From: Veillonella sp. KGMB01456
GTDB taxonomy: Bacteria; Bacillota; Negativicutes; Veillonellales; Veillonellaceae
Assembly: GCF_023051165.1 (NCBI RefSeq)
Contig: NZ_JALKIG010000010.1
Coordinates: 1-64,000 of the forward strand
Direction of reading: 5' to 3'
Length of the DNA stretch: 64,000 bases
Position 1 is the stretch's first letter. Each line of letters starts with the position of its first letter. The translations under genes and the position numbers were made by a program. This document shows positions 52,313-62,360 of the stretch, piece after piece. The notes beneath the pieces were generated by a model, which searched no databases, was not told the origin of the DNA, and worked only from the letters and a program-made list of their open reading frames with translations.

Positions 52313-52525
52313 TTAGTTTTCTCCTTTGCTTAATATATAGAGCGCTTTCAAGTCGGTTGTGTCATCATATGGTAATTTCTCAAGCACATTACCGTGTGTG
52401 ATGCCTAACTTACCATCGGCTACATATAGTTCTTGTATAACTTCCTTACCTTCGCTAACGTCAAGAGACAGTATCTCCGGCTCGCTTACATTCACGCGAA
52501 TGGCCTCGAATTCTGCAATGTCCAT
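52313..52525 (-). CDS. Small phage protein of unknown function
   Basis: 70 residues with alternating strands (FEAIRVNVSEPEILSLDVSEGKEVIQELYVADGKLGITH). No recognised motif. It lies 1 nt before the fibre gene, in the tail-tip segment. Confidence 0.55.
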   Translation of the reverse strand: MDIAEFEAIRVNVSEPEILSLDVSEGKEVIQELYVADGKLGITHGNVLEKLPYDDTTDLKALYILSKGEN

Positions 52526-52537
52526 CTTGCCTACCTC

Positions 52538-52912
52538 CTACTTTGTATCTATAGCAACCTTATAAGCATTACCGGCGTAAATATTAACCACACCTTGCAA
52601 TATACGCCGTTCGTACCCGTCCTTAATCATTTGCACATCGTAATAGGCTTTTTTCGGCATTTTGTAGTCTGTATTGGCTTGTAACTTGCCGGTTACCTCG
52701 TTAGGGATATGCAAACGGATTGTATGACTATCCAACACCTCAACTTGTCCGGTAAAATCAAGCTTTTTATTTGATAAATTGTACCTACCGCCGAATCTAA
52801 ACGTGCAATCGGTAATATCAAAAGGTTTATCGCCCATCGAGAATTGTATGGTTCGATAAAAGTCATCACCTTGATTAATTTCGAGGTCGTACTCCGGTAC
52901 TCCGTTCTTCAT
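52538..52912 (-). CDS. Phage protein resembling BppU-type N-terminal domains
   Basis: 124 residues, strand-rich: EINQGDDFYRTIQFSMGDKPFDITDCTFRFGGRYNLSNK, DSHTIRLHIPNEVTGKL and GYERRILQGVVNIYAGNAYKV. The order fits baseplate or fibre attachment domains of siphoviruses. The assignment is from pattern only. Confidence 0.5.
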   Translation of the reverse strand: MKNGVPEYDLEINQGDDFYRTIQFSMGDKPFDITDCTFRFGGRYNLSNKKLDFTGQVEVLDSHTIRLHIPNEVTGKLQANTDYKMPKKAYYDVQMIKDGYERRILQGVVNIYAGNAYKVAIDTK

Positions 52913-52937
52913 AGCTTACCTCCTTCCTTTAAATAAA

Positions 52938-52957
52938 AAACCGCCCGAAGGCGGTTG
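52938..52957. terminator. Small GC-rich hairpin between tail genes
   Basis: ACCGCC, CGAA loop, GGCGGT. The CGAA tetraloop is stable. T-rich sequence follows on the minus strand (TTTTTTATTT), so some transcripts may stop here. Confidence 0.6.
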
Positions 52958-53110
52958 TTATTCGTCGTGTTCGTCAAGCCATTCTAAAACGTACGGCACA
53001 TAAGCGTCTGGCACAGGTTTTTTACCTTCTTCGCCTGTAATCGTTCTGATTCCTGCTAATACTAATTTACCGTACACACCTATCATGATTCGATTAATTT
53101 TGATTTCCAT
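52958..53110 (-). CDS. Small phage protein, CD1375-like
   Basis: 50 residues read from ATG 53110 with AGGAGA before it: MEIKINRIMIGVYGKLVLAG at the start and PYVLEWLDEHDE at the end. It resembles small CD1375/XkdX-type proteins found after tail-tip genes of Firmicute phages. Function unknown. Confidence 0.65.
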   Translation of the reverse strand: MEIKINRIMIGVYGKLVLAGIRTITGEEGKKPVPDAYVPYVLEWLDEHDE

Positions 53111-53112
53111 AG

Positions 53113-53370
53113 CTATTCTCCTTTTAATAGTTCAATTTCCTCAAATAAATCTGCCAATAATTCAAGCAATGCCACGTTATCAACCTCTATCGGTTCGGGC
53201 TCATCATCAATCGTGATTGTTTGTTCAATCGGCTTGATTTCACCGTCAACAAGTGCGATTTGAGTACCGTATTCGGTATCGCTTTTCACTTTTATGAGTT
53301 CATCAAATTCGAGTTCGGTGGTCGATTGTGTGGCGTAACTGCCGTTTTTGTAAAAGTAGTAATAGTTCAT
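53113..53370 (-). CDS. Small acidic phage protein
   Basis: 85 residues from ATG 53370. The first part is aromatic (NYYYFYKNGSYATQ); the rest is rich in Asp and Glu, ending LLELLADLFEEIELLKG. It follows the J-like tail protein by 4 nt. No recognised domain. Confidence 0.55.
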   Translation of the reverse strand: MNYYYFYKNGSYATQSTTELEFDELIKVKSDTEYGTQIALVDGEIKPIEQTITIDDEPEPIEVDNVALLELLADLFEEIELLKGE

Positions 53371-53374
53371 AGTA

Positions 53375-56300
53375 TCACCCAAAAATAAACATCGTTACTC
53401 TAACCCTCAAGCGTGTCCACGCTTTTAGACTATCAGGTTGCTGTTCAGGCGGTTTATAAGGTTGGTACTTTATATTATTATAATAATGCCGTTTATAAGC
53501 GTACACAATTCCATTGCTATTAATACGACAATATACACTTTCATTAGCATTCTTATCAGGATTTTCTACCGTGTAGAAATCACCGCTATTATTTAAATTA
53601 CGCCATGTTGAATCGAATTGACCGCCTATTGTGCCTACCCATTCTACTCGAATAGGTAACATCGAATTGCGACTATAACCGTTTGGGATAGGGATTTGAG
53701 TATCACTGTCAACGTCTACAATATGCTTAATAACTCGTTTTAATTCATAGCCAGCTTGTCGAATGATATTGGCATTGATTGAGCCTGATGTAATATTTAC
53801 ACCTCTGATGTTACCATTAGCATCAACGCTAAAGGTATTATTATCGTTGCGTATTGTAGTACCGATAATCGTACCGCCTCTAACTGTGCCGATATTGGCA
53901 CTGATTGCCCCTAAACTATCAACACTAATCTTGTCGGCTGTAACCGCTTTAGCTTGAATCATTTTGCGAGTGATGACGTTATCATCAAATACGGTCTTGC
54001 CTGTGATGTGCAAAAGGTCGCCGTTAATTTGTACGCCTTCTTTGGAGAGGTTGATGCTTGAGATAATATTGTCTTTGCTGACTTTTAACTGCAAGCCGTT
54101 ATACAGTTGAGTTATGGCGCTATATCCGCTGTCTTTGGGGTTGCCTTTGAGTGCTGTAACAATCGAGGTAATGCGGTTATTAGCCTCGTCAATCTTGAGG
54201 CTTGCCCCTTGGGCGTCTTGTAATACCTCATCAAGTGATGAATCAAGCATATCGCGAGTTATGCCGATTGCCTTGATGGTTTCGGCGTCTATTACCGCCT
54301 TAACTGATACAACTTCTTCGCCTGTCTGTTCGCCCTCCCCGAAGATGTCAACATAAGCACATTTTACAGTGTATACATCAGCCTCTAACGGTATAAATAC
54401 TGCATTATTGGGATAAAAAACGGCGTTGCCATTGATATACACATTGACGCCCTTACAACTGCTAGGGATTGCCGGCACGCTGACCGATAAACCGCCAATA
54501 ACGCTTTTAGCTTGTATGTATTCGGGCTTTTTAGGTGTCGGCACAGAATAATCAACCATAGCCGGCGCACTGTAGCCCTTGATAGGATTATGAGCGTATA
54601 AGTAAATTGTGCCTTGCCTGTTGGTGAGTAAATCAGTGCTATAGGTTGTGTTATTACTGCGTCCTATTAAGCCGTCATCGGCTCCAACGTTCAAATCAGA
54701 CCTTAACTCATAATAATCAACATCGGCATTTCTGACCTCTAGCCAATTAAAATAGGCACGGTCGCTAAAACTTACCCTAAACCCTTGAGGGGTGTTCGGC
54801 TTTTCTGATTTCATGACTACTTGAATCGACTTAATGACGCCCTGTGAGTAGTTGCCGTGTACGTCTTTGACCTGTACTCTAACATCATAGGTTTTACCGA
54901 GTTCGCAACCGCTGATAATAACTTGACCGTTACCGTTCCCGCCGTACTGCCATTGCCCACTTTCTCGATACCACGCTTCGGCGGTGTCAAAACTCGTGAT
55001 ATTGGGCGGTTTGTAGGTTGCTACAACGTCATAACTCTTTACCCCTTGCCCTAAATCATAGTATTTAGTGTATAGCGTGAGATTACTAACTTCGGGGATA
55101 TAATAGGGCTTAATCGTGTATTCAAACGCCTCTACATCGGCTAAATCTTGTTCTTGACCGCCAAAAATATTCATTGAGGTACATTTGATGTAAATCGGCT
55201 TGCCGATGTCCTCGGTTCGATAAGGGGCACGGAATAACGCCTCATCAAGGCGTACGATTTCTTCGCCCGCGTTGTGAGATACGGCGGTAGTGCCATATTG
55301 CCCTCTTACTAATCCGGATAATACATAATTGCCGTTAGCCTGTAGTGTGGCGGTTTCGTACGATAAACACTCACCGTTAAGCCAACATACGGTATTCCCT
55401 CGTTCGGCGTCGATATGAGTACCACTTTTGAGTTCACCGTATGACATCTTCACCGTGCAAGTAGTGCCTGTATCAGTCAAACCACTAACCAATGAGCCAA
55501 TGCGTGCCCTGTGATTTAACGTGCCTATTTGCTTGTAGGCGGTGCCTGAATCGGATACCCATATATTACAACCGCCCCAACCGTTAGGAGCCGTTACAGC
55601 TAATAATAACTCATCGCCGGCAATATCGCCCGGTGGTTGGATAACTGACAACTTGCTTATGCTTGGCGCCGGTTGATTGTAATCAACAAATGGCCGTTCA
55701 TTCTCATGCACGTCGTATTTAGCCGGTGAATAGGTGCCCGGCGGTTTACCAACGGCGGTTATTTCGAGTTGCCCGTCGTTGGCTTCGTTCACCGCGGTAA
55801 TAACAACAACTTGCTTGTTGAGTTGACATATCTCATCAGTTAACGTTACAAGGTCGCCCGGTTCTAATCGACAAAACGCCCAATCAAGCCTAAAAGTGTA
55901 CTGATTCTTGGCATATAACTGCTTCATTGCGAGTTGTTCCGCTAAATACATCGCTCTCTTTTTGGTATACAAATAATGAGCCGTCTTAACGCTTGCCGGT
56001 CGTAGTCCGTTACGTTGTACATCGGCTACAACTTCAAACGATACGACTTCTTTCTCGTACGAGTTCGAGCGGTTAATAAACTCAACACTTGCTTGATTGT
56101 AGCACTCGCTACTGTCTTTACGAGAATATAACACGAGTTGCCCGTCGGAGCCCGGTATTAAATCGTCAATACCGAGGTCGTATTTAATTTCTTTATCGGG
56201 AGACCATGAACCGACTGCCTCATCGGCAAGTGGTACGATTTTGAGTTTATTGTTGCTCCAAAATAGATAGGCGTTTGTCATCTCCGCTATATCGTTGATG

Positions 56301-56977
56301 ATTTGTTGAGCTTTTTGGGCTGACATGCTCGGCGGGGATGAGATGAGTAAATCAGCAGCTGCACAATATCGGCGGTAGTTGTCTAGTCCGTCAATTTGTA
56401 CGTCGCCCATGCCGGCTGACTTAAGCACCTGAAGGATATAATCAGCAGGATTGACATCCACGCCGTCGCCGGTGCTTAAAAGTTTACCTCTAACCTCGAA
56501 ATTATAATTCGGTAAACTGCCACGGTCGCCTAAATCAACCACACCGGCCATATAGGCAAGCCCTGAATAAGGGAGCGCCTTTTCGGGGTGCTTGCCTACA
56601 ACATACGGCCATGGAGATTGCCCAAGTGATCCGTTAAATAGTGTTAGTTGGATGTTAGGATTCGGGTAATCAAAGACTTCCTTGTCAACCCACACCTTGC
56701 CTACACTCTGAATAGGGCCCTCGCATAAGGCAATAGCAGCCGCCACCGTATAAGTGTAAGTAATGTTGGTGTGCTTTGAACCGCCACCCTTGCCGGCTCG
56801 TTGCGTTTGCTTGTGCTCGTGAGCCGTGAAGTCATCCCAATAAATGACGTTGCCACTAACGCGGGTAGTTCCTAAGATGTCGGGCACTACTTCGCCATAC
56901 GAGGCACTATTGATTTGAAAGTCGCCCAATTTATCGGCTCTTGTGGTGGTTCCTTTGCCACCGAATAAAAAGCCCAT
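53375..56977 (-). CDS. Tail tip/host specificity protein, J-like
   Basis: 1200 residues. The N-terminal third (GKGTTTRADKLGDFQINSASYGEVVPDILGTTRVSGNVIY, AAAIALCEGPIQSVGKVWVDKEVF) matches the hub region of J-like and gene-transfer-agent tail proteins. The middle has tail hub and fibronectin-like domains (VSNLTLYTKYYDLGQG, PNTPQGFRVSF). The C-terminal part has DNVITRKMIQAKAVTADKISVDSLGAISANIGTV, common in phage central tail fibres. It forms the tail tip that contacts the host. Its start overlaps the NlpC/P60 gene by 1 nt. Confidence 0.88.
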   Translation of the reverse strand: MGFLFGGKGTTTRADKLGDFQINSASYGEVVPDILGTTRVSGNVIYWDDFTAHEHKQTQRAGKGGGSKHTNITYTYTVAAAIALCEGPIQSVGKVWVDKEVFDYPNPNIQLTLFNGSLGQSPWPYVVGKHPEKALPYSGLAYMAGVVDLGDRGSLPNYNFEVRGKLLSTGDGVDVNPADYILQVLKSAGMGDVQIDGLDNYRRYCAAADLLISSPPSMSAQKAQQIINDIAEMTNAYLFWSNNKLKIVPLADEAVGSWSPDKEIKYDLGIDDLIPGSDGQLVLYSRKDSSECYNQASVEFINRSNSYEKEVVSFEVVADVQRNGLRPASVKTAHYLYTKKRAMYLAEQLAMKQLYAKNQYTFRLDWAFCRLEPGDLVTLTDEICQLNKQVVVITAVNEANDGQLEITAVGKPPGTYSPAKYDVHENERPFVDYNQPAPSISKLSVIQPPGDIAGDELLLAVTAPNGWGGCNIWVSDSGTAYKQIGTLNHRARIGSLVSGLTDTGTTCTVKMSYGELKSGTHIDAERGNTVCWLNGECLSYETATLQANGNYVLSGLVRGQYGTTAVSHNAGEEIVRLDEALFRAPYRTEDIGKPIYIKCTSMNIFGGQEQDLADVEAFEYTIKPYYIPEVSNLTLYTKYYDLGQGVKSYDVVATYKPPNITSFDTAEAWYRESGQWQYGGNGNGQVIISGCELGKTYDVRVQVKDVHGNYSQGVIKSIQVVMKSEKPNTPQGFRVSFSDRAYFNWLEVRNADVDYYELRSDLNVGADDGLIGRSNNTTYSTDLLTNRQGTIYLYAHNPIKGYSAPAMVDYSVPTPKKPEYIQAKSVIGGLSVSVPAIPSSCKGVNVYINGNAVFYPNNAVFIPLEADVYTVKCAYVDIFGEGEQTGEEVVSVKAVIDAETIKAIGITRDMLDSSLDEVLQDAQGASLKIDEANNRITSIVTALKGNPKDSGYSAITQLYNGLQLKVSKDNIISSINLSKEGVQINGDLLHITGKTVFDDNVITRKMIQAKAVTADKISVDSLGAISANIGTVRGGTIIGTTIRNDNNTFSVDANGNIRGVNITSGSINANIIRQAGYELKRVIKHIVDVDSDTQIPIPNGYSRNSMLPIRVEWVGTIGGQFDSTWRNLNNSGDFYTVENPDKNANESVYCRINSNGIVYAYKRHYYNNIKYQPYKPPEQQPDSLKAWTRLRVRVTMFIFG

Positions 56978-57426
56978 TAGGTTTCCCCCTTTCCGTTAAA
57001 TCTGTAAATATGCCGTAACCGGTGCCGGCCTTTGGCATCGTAAAATAGCACATCATCGAGTTTCGACAGAATCACGCCTTGGTCGACAAATGCATGAGCA
57101 ACGACGCCCGGAGCGACTAATATAGCTCCATGACTGACGCATCGCCCGTATTGATATAATAGAAAATCGCCTATCTGTGGGCTATCCACTTCATAAGCGA
57201 TTTTTCGTATGTGCTTTATAAACTTTTCCTCTGAACGGTGCAAGTGCCACTCATTCGAGTATTGCTCTATCCTTAAATCTCCATCGTGCAATAAGCCCGA
57301 TTCTAAGAGTACCCCTAGAATTAAATGAGCACAGTCAACGCCACGGCCTTTTACCATAGCATAATTCATGTATGGCGTGCCTACCCATGTGAGGGCGGTT
57401 GTTGCTATTAGTTCGCCCTGTTTCAT
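56977..57426 (-). CDS. NlpC/P60-type tail assembly peptidase
   Basis: 149 residues. The catalytic Cys lies in KGRGVDCAHLILGVL and the His in VSHGAILVAPGVVAH. Proteins of this type (lambda K C-terminal half, GTA gp14 class) sit in the tail tip and cut peptidoglycan during DNA entry. It overlaps both neighbours by 1-4 nt. Confidence 0.88.
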   Translation of the reverse strand: MKQGELIATTALTWVGTPYMNYAMVKGRGVDCAHLILGVLLESGLLHDGDLRIEQYSNEWHLHRSEEKFIKHIRKIAYEVDSPQIGDFLLYQYGRCVSHGAILVAPGVVAHAFVDQGVILSKLDDVLFYDAKGRHRLRHIYRFNGKGET

Positions 57427-58271
57427 CGTATCGATTCCTTTAGTGGCACATACGGCGTCGCCCTGTTGCGATTGAAATTGTTAAATTTATCCTTGCAAGT
57501 TTTCGGCGTCTTATCACAGCCGGGATATATATAGGCCTCGTTGCCGATTTGTGGCATGGCGTCAGAGGCGGTCATATACATAATGCGATTGTTGGCACTA
57601 CGCATGATTTGAGTAACTTGCCCGACTAATGCCCCGTCAAGCCATTCGATGCCGCCGGCGTCATAATACCCATTACTAAATGTAGTGTTAAATTGCACAT
57701 TATGAGCGTCAATAACAGAGGTAACTCGTACCCGTTTACGGTATTTATTAATATCAACGCCACAATCGGCGTCATAAATACAGTAAGGGCACTGCGGATA
57801 GTATCGACGTATCGGATATTCAACATTGAGCTTTTGCACTGTCGATTTAACATCGAGTTGCAACGTCAAGCCGCCGCCCTTCTTAACCTCAACAACGCCC
57901 TCAAATAGGTCGATAGCGTCAATCACGCCCTTAGCGTTAAAAAATGCCCGTCTAAGTTTAAGAGTAGCCCCATCAAAACCGCCATTATGAGCCACCGCCA
58001 TAATAGGCACGCCGCCGATTTTATCGTCGAGAGTACAGTTAATTGTTACAGTTAACTTGTCCACTGACACGGTTGAGCTTGTCTTGATTTGATTGCGAGT
58101 AATAATCGGACCGTTTGAGCGGTAGGTTTTACCGCCCAACTTAACATCGGTATCAGTAACCGCCCAATAATACAATACTCCACTTTTCAAAACTAACTCA
58201 TAGAGGTCACAGCTTAAGAATGACTTTTCATTATTCAAATGTGCCGATAGTGTTTCGCTTACTTGTTTCAT
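57423..58271 (-). CDS. Tail tip protein, BR0599/DUF2163 family
   Basis: 282 residues. A strand-rich first part (YELVLKSGVLYYWAVTDTDVKLGGKTYRS, STVSVDKLTVTI) and a cysteine cluster near the end (YYPQCPYCIYDADCGVDINKYRKRVRVTSV) are typical. Cysteines in this cluster may bind iron-sulfur or zinc; seen in GTA-like tail hubs. It is coupled by ATGA overlaps to both neighbours. Confidence 0.82.
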   Translation of the reverse strand: MKQVSETLSAHLNNEKSFLSCDLYELVLKSGVLYYWAVTDTDVKLGGKTYRSNGPIITRNQIKTSSTVSVDKLTVTINCTLDDKIGGVPIMAVAHNGGFDGATLKLRRAFFNAKGVIDAIDLFEGVVEVKKGGGLTLQLDVKSTVQKLNVEYPIRRYYPQCPYCIYDADCGVDINKYRKRVRVTSVIDAHNVQFNTTFSNGYYDAGGIEWLDGALVGQVTQIMRSANNRIMYMTASDAMPQIGNEAYIYPGCDKTPKTCKDKFNNFNRNRATPYVPLKESIR

Positions 58272-58825
58272 TGTACCGTCACCAACTTCATACTTTTAGA
58301 CTTATAAATATTCTTATAGACTAATTCCGCAGTAAATTCATCGCCGCTTAGCCTTACCTTCCAATAATAGGTATAATCGGCGGTAATAACCGCCGTAGGG
58401 CTTATAGTCTGACTTGTAGTAATTAAGCCCTTATCGATTCGGGCAATGCTTATCGGCTTGCCGTCAGCGTATAGCGTAACGTTTTCGATGTGCTCCACCG
58501 GCTCGAGATAACCGCCAAAGTTTCGCACAGCTTGCCATTTACCTTCTGCCCCGGTGCCGAGGGTTATGCCCTTTTCTTGGTAGTCCTCAGGGTCGAGCCA
58601 TAAGAACGGCTCGTGTCCGCCCTTAATGGAGGCAAAAAAGCCCATAATCTGCTTATATTGCTCCGGTGTTAAATAAGCAAATGCCGTTGTAATCGTATAT
58701 TGAGGGCGTTGCCAAGTGGTGAGGGTGCGGATTTTGCCGGAGCCCGAAGTCTTGACTATCGTATTCCACTTTTGGGGTTTAGTCGATTTCCATTCAAGCG
58801 ATTTTATCACCGGGAATTTCTTCAC
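58268..58825 (-). CDS. Distal tail protein, DUF2460-like
   Basis: 185 residues. TWQRPQYTITTAFAYLTPEQYKQIMGFFASIKGGHEPFLWLDPEDY matches the DUF2460 / distal tail family; the rest is strand-rich. Gene order tape measure - DUF2460 - BR0599 - NlpC - J is as in gene transfer agents and many siphoviruses. Confidence 0.78.
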   Translation of the reverse strand: MKKFPVIKSLEWKSTKPQKWNTIVKTSGSGKIRTLTTWQRPQYTITTAFAYLTPEQYKQIMGFFASIKGGHEPFLWLDPEDYQEKGITLGTGAEGKWQAVRNFGGYLEPVEHIENVTLYADGKPISIARIDKGLITTSQTISPTAVITADYTYYWKVRLSGDEFTAELVYKNIYKSKSMKLVTVQ

Positions 58826-61800
58826 TTACCACACCCCCGTTTCTGCTGTGAATTCACGATTACCATCATACAAATATTGCTTAATCACTTGACCGCCTTT
58901 TGAGCCTAGCCAAGAGGTAAAGGATTCAGCATCCATAGTTGTGATATTCAACGTAACATTACCGCCACCGTTTTCACTTCTAGCGATGCCGTCGCCGATT
59001 TGATCGAATACATTTTCGGAGAGTGGTAAAACCGCCTCCGGATATTTACCCTCCGCGATGCGTGCATAGGTTTCGCCATATGCAAGGCCGCCCTCTGCTA
59101 ATCCTGTCAAATTACCGCCAAGATTAGGCTTAAACGTGTGCAATCCGGATGTCATGCTCCCGCCCCCAAACAAACCACCTCCGGCCGCACTTAGTGCCGC
59201 CGTTTGAGCTTGCCCGGCCGCGGTTGCTGTACTCCATGCGGTCATACCCATAGTCGCACTAGCCCCGAATGTGGCCATCGAAACTTGTTGAGCTAATTGT
59301 GTCCATGGCCCGAGTTGAGCATTAGCCGCCGCTACACTTGCCGCCGTTTGTTGCGATTGTAACATCTTCCCGAATATCATTTGTTTAAGCTGCGCCGCTA
59401 TCCATTGAGCCGCCATATCGGCCAAGGTCTTAACGACGGCCTTGCCCATGTTTTCAAACATCGTCATGACGCCCTTAGTGCCTTGTAATACACTAGATAG
59501 CCCTTCGGCCATACTATCAATGCCGGCGTTTGTTGCGTTAAACATAGCCTCTTGAGCGTTCCAATGCGATTGCATAACCGAGTTTTGATATTCTTCAAGC
59601 ATCGCCTTTTTAAGTTCGTAATGCTCTTTAGTTGCGACGTATTCATCGGTGAGTGCCTGTTGCAACGCCTCGAAGTTTTGAGTTCGCATAGCCTCATTAA
59701 TCGCCCATTCTTCCTCGGCTTGGGTTCGCATCAATTCAGCCCGCTTATTGGCGTATTCTTCATCGGCGGCGTATTTCAGAGCATTAATTTGCTCGGTAAA
59801 CTTCAACTCATTATCCTTCGTGAGTTCAAACGCCACGCCTTGAGCTTTAAGACTTGCTATATAGGTTTCTTGGTCGCGTTTCGTCATGGCCGCGTAATCG
59901 TCAGAATAGCCTTGCCATTTGTCTTTGATTTCATTAATGGTTTCTTCGTAATCATTAGCAAGTTTAGTAAGCGGTGATTCCGCACCGGTTGAATCTTTAG
60001 TTTGCAAGCCGATATTGAATTCTCTAGACATATCACGAACAGAATTTTGAATTTCTCGGGCTCGTTTTGCCTCTTCATATAAGGCCTGTTCGCGTTTCTT
60101 AGCGTACATTTCCATGAGCCGCGTTTTATCTTCTTCATAATTCGCATTATTCGCCTTTGATTTGTCGAGTTCTTCGAGTTCTTTAGCTAGCCATCTGTCC
60201 ACAAGGTCGGATTGCTTGCCGAACATATCGAGCCAACTATCAAGAATGGCCTCGTGGGTTCGTCTAGCCTCTTCAACGGCTTGGCTGCCTTGTGATTTAC
60301 CGCCACCACCGCCGCGGCCGCCACCGCCAACATCGGGAGCCTCGCCACCGCCACCGCCGATATCAATTTCACCGGGCTCGGGAATATCGCCCATGTCAAA
60401 CATCTTGCTAGCAAACGTCTTACTTGCATCGGCAAACTGCTGCACGCTTTCCGGGCTTATTTTGTTAAATTCCTGAACGCCCTCAAAAGACTTACCAAAA
60501 GCACCGGCAATAGCTTGCCCCGCCTCATTAAATGTTCGAATGAGTGTATTTAATAACTCGATAACCTGATTCACCGCCCAAGCGGACGTATGTAGTATGC
60601 TATCCCAAACATTAGATAAAGTTTGAGATAAGCCGCTACTAGCGACTTCTGCCGCCCCGAAGGCCGTGATAAGGATTGTGATGCCTGTTACAACTAAACC
60701 GATAGGATTAGCTCGCATAACCATATTCAAGACACGTTGAGCCCCTGCAAGCAACAAAGTACCGGATTGAGTCGCAATATATCTAGCTCTTAATATAGCC
60801 GTTCCGACCGCTGTTGCCGCTGTAATTGCACGCACGGCGCCCATGCCAGTATGTAAAGCCCCTAGCGCCAATCTATATCCGTTAGTAACAAATTTTACGC
60901 CGTTTAAAACCTTGGTATACGCTAACTTAGTGGCCGCCAAACCTTTATCAATCGCCATCTGCGTCGTCATTGTAGTGCCTAAGGCCGCCGTTGCGATGCG
61001 AGTAGCCACTATATAAGATGTTACGCCGGCAAAGGCTGCAATGGCCGGAGGTCCAAAGGCCGCGATAATACTGCCCGTAGCCTTAACGGCCGCACCAAGC
61101 CGACTGACAATATTACTACCGGCGGTTATAGCCCCGCCAATCGCCGATACGCCGATTTGAGCCGCCACGCCTAAGCCTTTGAGCCCTGTTTCGACACCGG
61201 CAAGCACTGCCTTAAATTCCTCTGTGCCGGTTGTAACCTTCATCATATCCATAACCGGCTGAAATGCGACAATCGCACTATTGGCGAGCTGATTGCCGAC
61301 TTCTTCAAAAGTCATAGGCAATTCGTCAAATTTAGCATTTGTCTGCTCTACTGAATTAAATAATGCACTTTTGATAACGTCTGCTGTAATTAACCCCTCA
61401 GATGACATTTCTCGCAATTTACCAACCGATACGCCCATTTCTTGGGCAATGGCTTGAGCGAGCATAGGGGCGTTTTCCATAATCGAGCGGAATTCGTCGC
61501 CTTGCAACCGCCCCGCCGCCATGGCTTGGGTTAATTGGTACATCGCCGCTGATTGCTCTTGAATTGACGCACCGCCTATCTTAAATTGCTTATTCATCTG
61601 CTCAACAAATACAATCGCCTCGTCATTGCTACTAAATGCATCCTTAGCGAGCATATTGAGCTTACCTACGCTATCAGCCATATCTAAATATGAGCCTCTA
61701 GCCCGTTCGGCGGATGCGTAAATCTTATCCATGAGCTCGTTGGTTGTTTGCGAGCCGTCATTGATTAAGTTGATACGTGATTTAGTTAATGCGAGCCTGT

Positions 61801-62023
61801 CGCTCAATCCTGTGGCCTTGGCGGCAACATCTGCAATAGCGGTGCCAATCATACCAACGCCAACCGCCGCACCGGCCATAGAGGCCACGCCAAACGCCTT
61901 AGATACAATGCCTTGCATTTTGCCGCCTAAAACTTGCTCAGCCTTCTTACCGACTCTATCAATCGCCTGTTCGGCACTAGTTGAATTACCTGTAATTAGC
62001 ACCCGAATATTTGTATCAGCCAT
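58826..62023 (-). CDS. Phage tape measure protein
   Basis: 1065 residues, the length ruler of the tail. Near the N-terminus is the tape-measure domain (SYLDMADSVGKLNMLAKDAF, GRLQGDEFRSIMENAPMLAQAIAQEMG). Two hydrophobic, Ala/Gly-rich segments lie around residues 310-470. A Gly-rich stretch (GGGGEAPDVGGGGRGGGGG) is followed by charged coiled coil and a C-terminal lambda-H-like part (LAEGGLAYGETYARIAEGKYPEAVLPLSE). Its start overlaps the chaperone extension gene by 8 nt. Confidence 0.93.
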   Translation of the reverse strand: MADTNIRVLITGNSTSAEQAIDRVGKKAEQVLGGKMQGIVSKAFGVASMAGAAVGVGMIGTAIADVAAKATGLSDRLALTKSRINLINDGSQTTNELMDKIYASAERARGSYLDMADSVGKLNMLAKDAFSSNDEAIVFVEQMNKQFKIGGASIQEQSAAMYQLTQAMAAGRLQGDEFRSIMENAPMLAQAIAQEMGVSVGKLREMSSEGLITADVIKSALFNSVEQTNAKFDELPMTFEEVGNQLANSAIVAFQPVMDMMKVTTGTEEFKAVLAGVETGLKGLGVAAQIGVSAIGGAITAGSNIVSRLGAAVKATGSIIAAFGPPAIAAFAGVTSYIVATRIATAALGTTMTTQMAIDKGLAATKLAYTKVLNGVKFVTNGYRLALGALHTGMGAVRAITAATAVGTAILRARYIATQSGTLLLAGAQRVLNMVMRANPIGLVVTGITILITAFGAAEVASSGLSQTLSNVWDSILHTSAWAVNQVIELLNTLIRTFNEAGQAIAGAFGKSFEGVQEFNKISPESVQQFADASKTFASKMFDMGDIPEPGEIDIGGGGGEAPDVGGGGRGGGGGKSQGSQAVEEARRTHEAILDSWLDMFGKQSDLVDRWLAKELEELDKSKANNANYEEDKTRLMEMYAKKREQALYEEAKRAREIQNSVRDMSREFNIGLQTKDSTGAESPLTKLANDYEETINEIKDKWQGYSDDYAAMTKRDQETYIASLKAQGVAFELTKDNELKFTEQINALKYAADEEYANKRAELMRTQAEEEWAINEAMRTQNFEALQQALTDEYVATKEHYELKKAMLEEYQNSVMQSHWNAQEAMFNATNAGIDSMAEGLSSVLQGTKGVMTMFENMGKAVVKTLADMAAQWIAAQLKQMIFGKMLQSQQTAASVAAANAQLGPWTQLAQQVSMATFGASATMGMTAWSTATAAGQAQTAALSAAGGGLFGGGSMTSGLHTFKPNLGGNLTGLAEGGLAYGETYARIAEGKYPEAVLPLSENVFDQIGDGIARSENGGGNVTLNITTMDAESFTSWLGSKGGQVIKQYLYDGNREFTAETGVW

Positions 62024-62297
62024 CGCTTACCACCTCCTCGGCCTCTTTCCATTCCCTCTTAAATGCAATATCTTGCTTAATCTTCTCTACCTTAGTCGGT
62101 GGATGTAATGACCTCATAAGGTCTTTTACATCGATGCCCTTCTTGAGATGCACATTAGCAAGTATCGTTGTTAAGAATGCAGCTTTTTGATCGCGATACT
62201 TTTCTCTATCATTAAAACCGCGTTCTAATTTTTCTAATTCCATAACATCAAGCCTCTCAAACTCCCACGGCTTGAGTTGTAGCACACTGTAGGCCAC
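62016..62297 (-). CDS. Tail assembly chaperone extension (lambda T equivalent)
   Basis: 93 residues if begun at the GTG at 62297. It is charged and helical: VLQLKPWEFERLDVMELEKLERGFNDREKYRDQKAAFL. The frame is open upstream to the slippery site at 62354-62360, so it is more likely made as a fusion with the preceding chaperone by -1 frameshifting. In lambda the G-T fusion helps wrap the tape measure. Confidence 0.78.
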   Translation of the reverse strand: MAYSVLQLKPWEFERLDVMELEKLERGFNDREKYRDQKAAFLTTILANVHLKKGIDVKDLMRSLHPPTKVEKIKQDIAFKREWKEAEEVVSDG

Positions 62298-62330
62298 CCG
62301 TTCTTTTATGGATTTCCATTTTAAAAAAGA

Positions 62331-62360
62331 GGGGGCTTGTTGCCCCCTATCTAGTTTTTT
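62331..62360 (-). promoter_or_regulatory. Programmed -1 frameshift signal
   Basis: The last codons of the chaperone read GCA AAA AAC TAG. A AAA AAC (62354-62360) is a classic -1 slippery heptamer in the right phase. Six nt downstream is a GGGGGC/GCCCCC hairpin (62331-62347). After slipping, the frame stays open through LDRGQQAPSFLKWKSIKERV into the extension gene. The hairpin with its following T run could also act as a weak terminator. Confidence 0.8.
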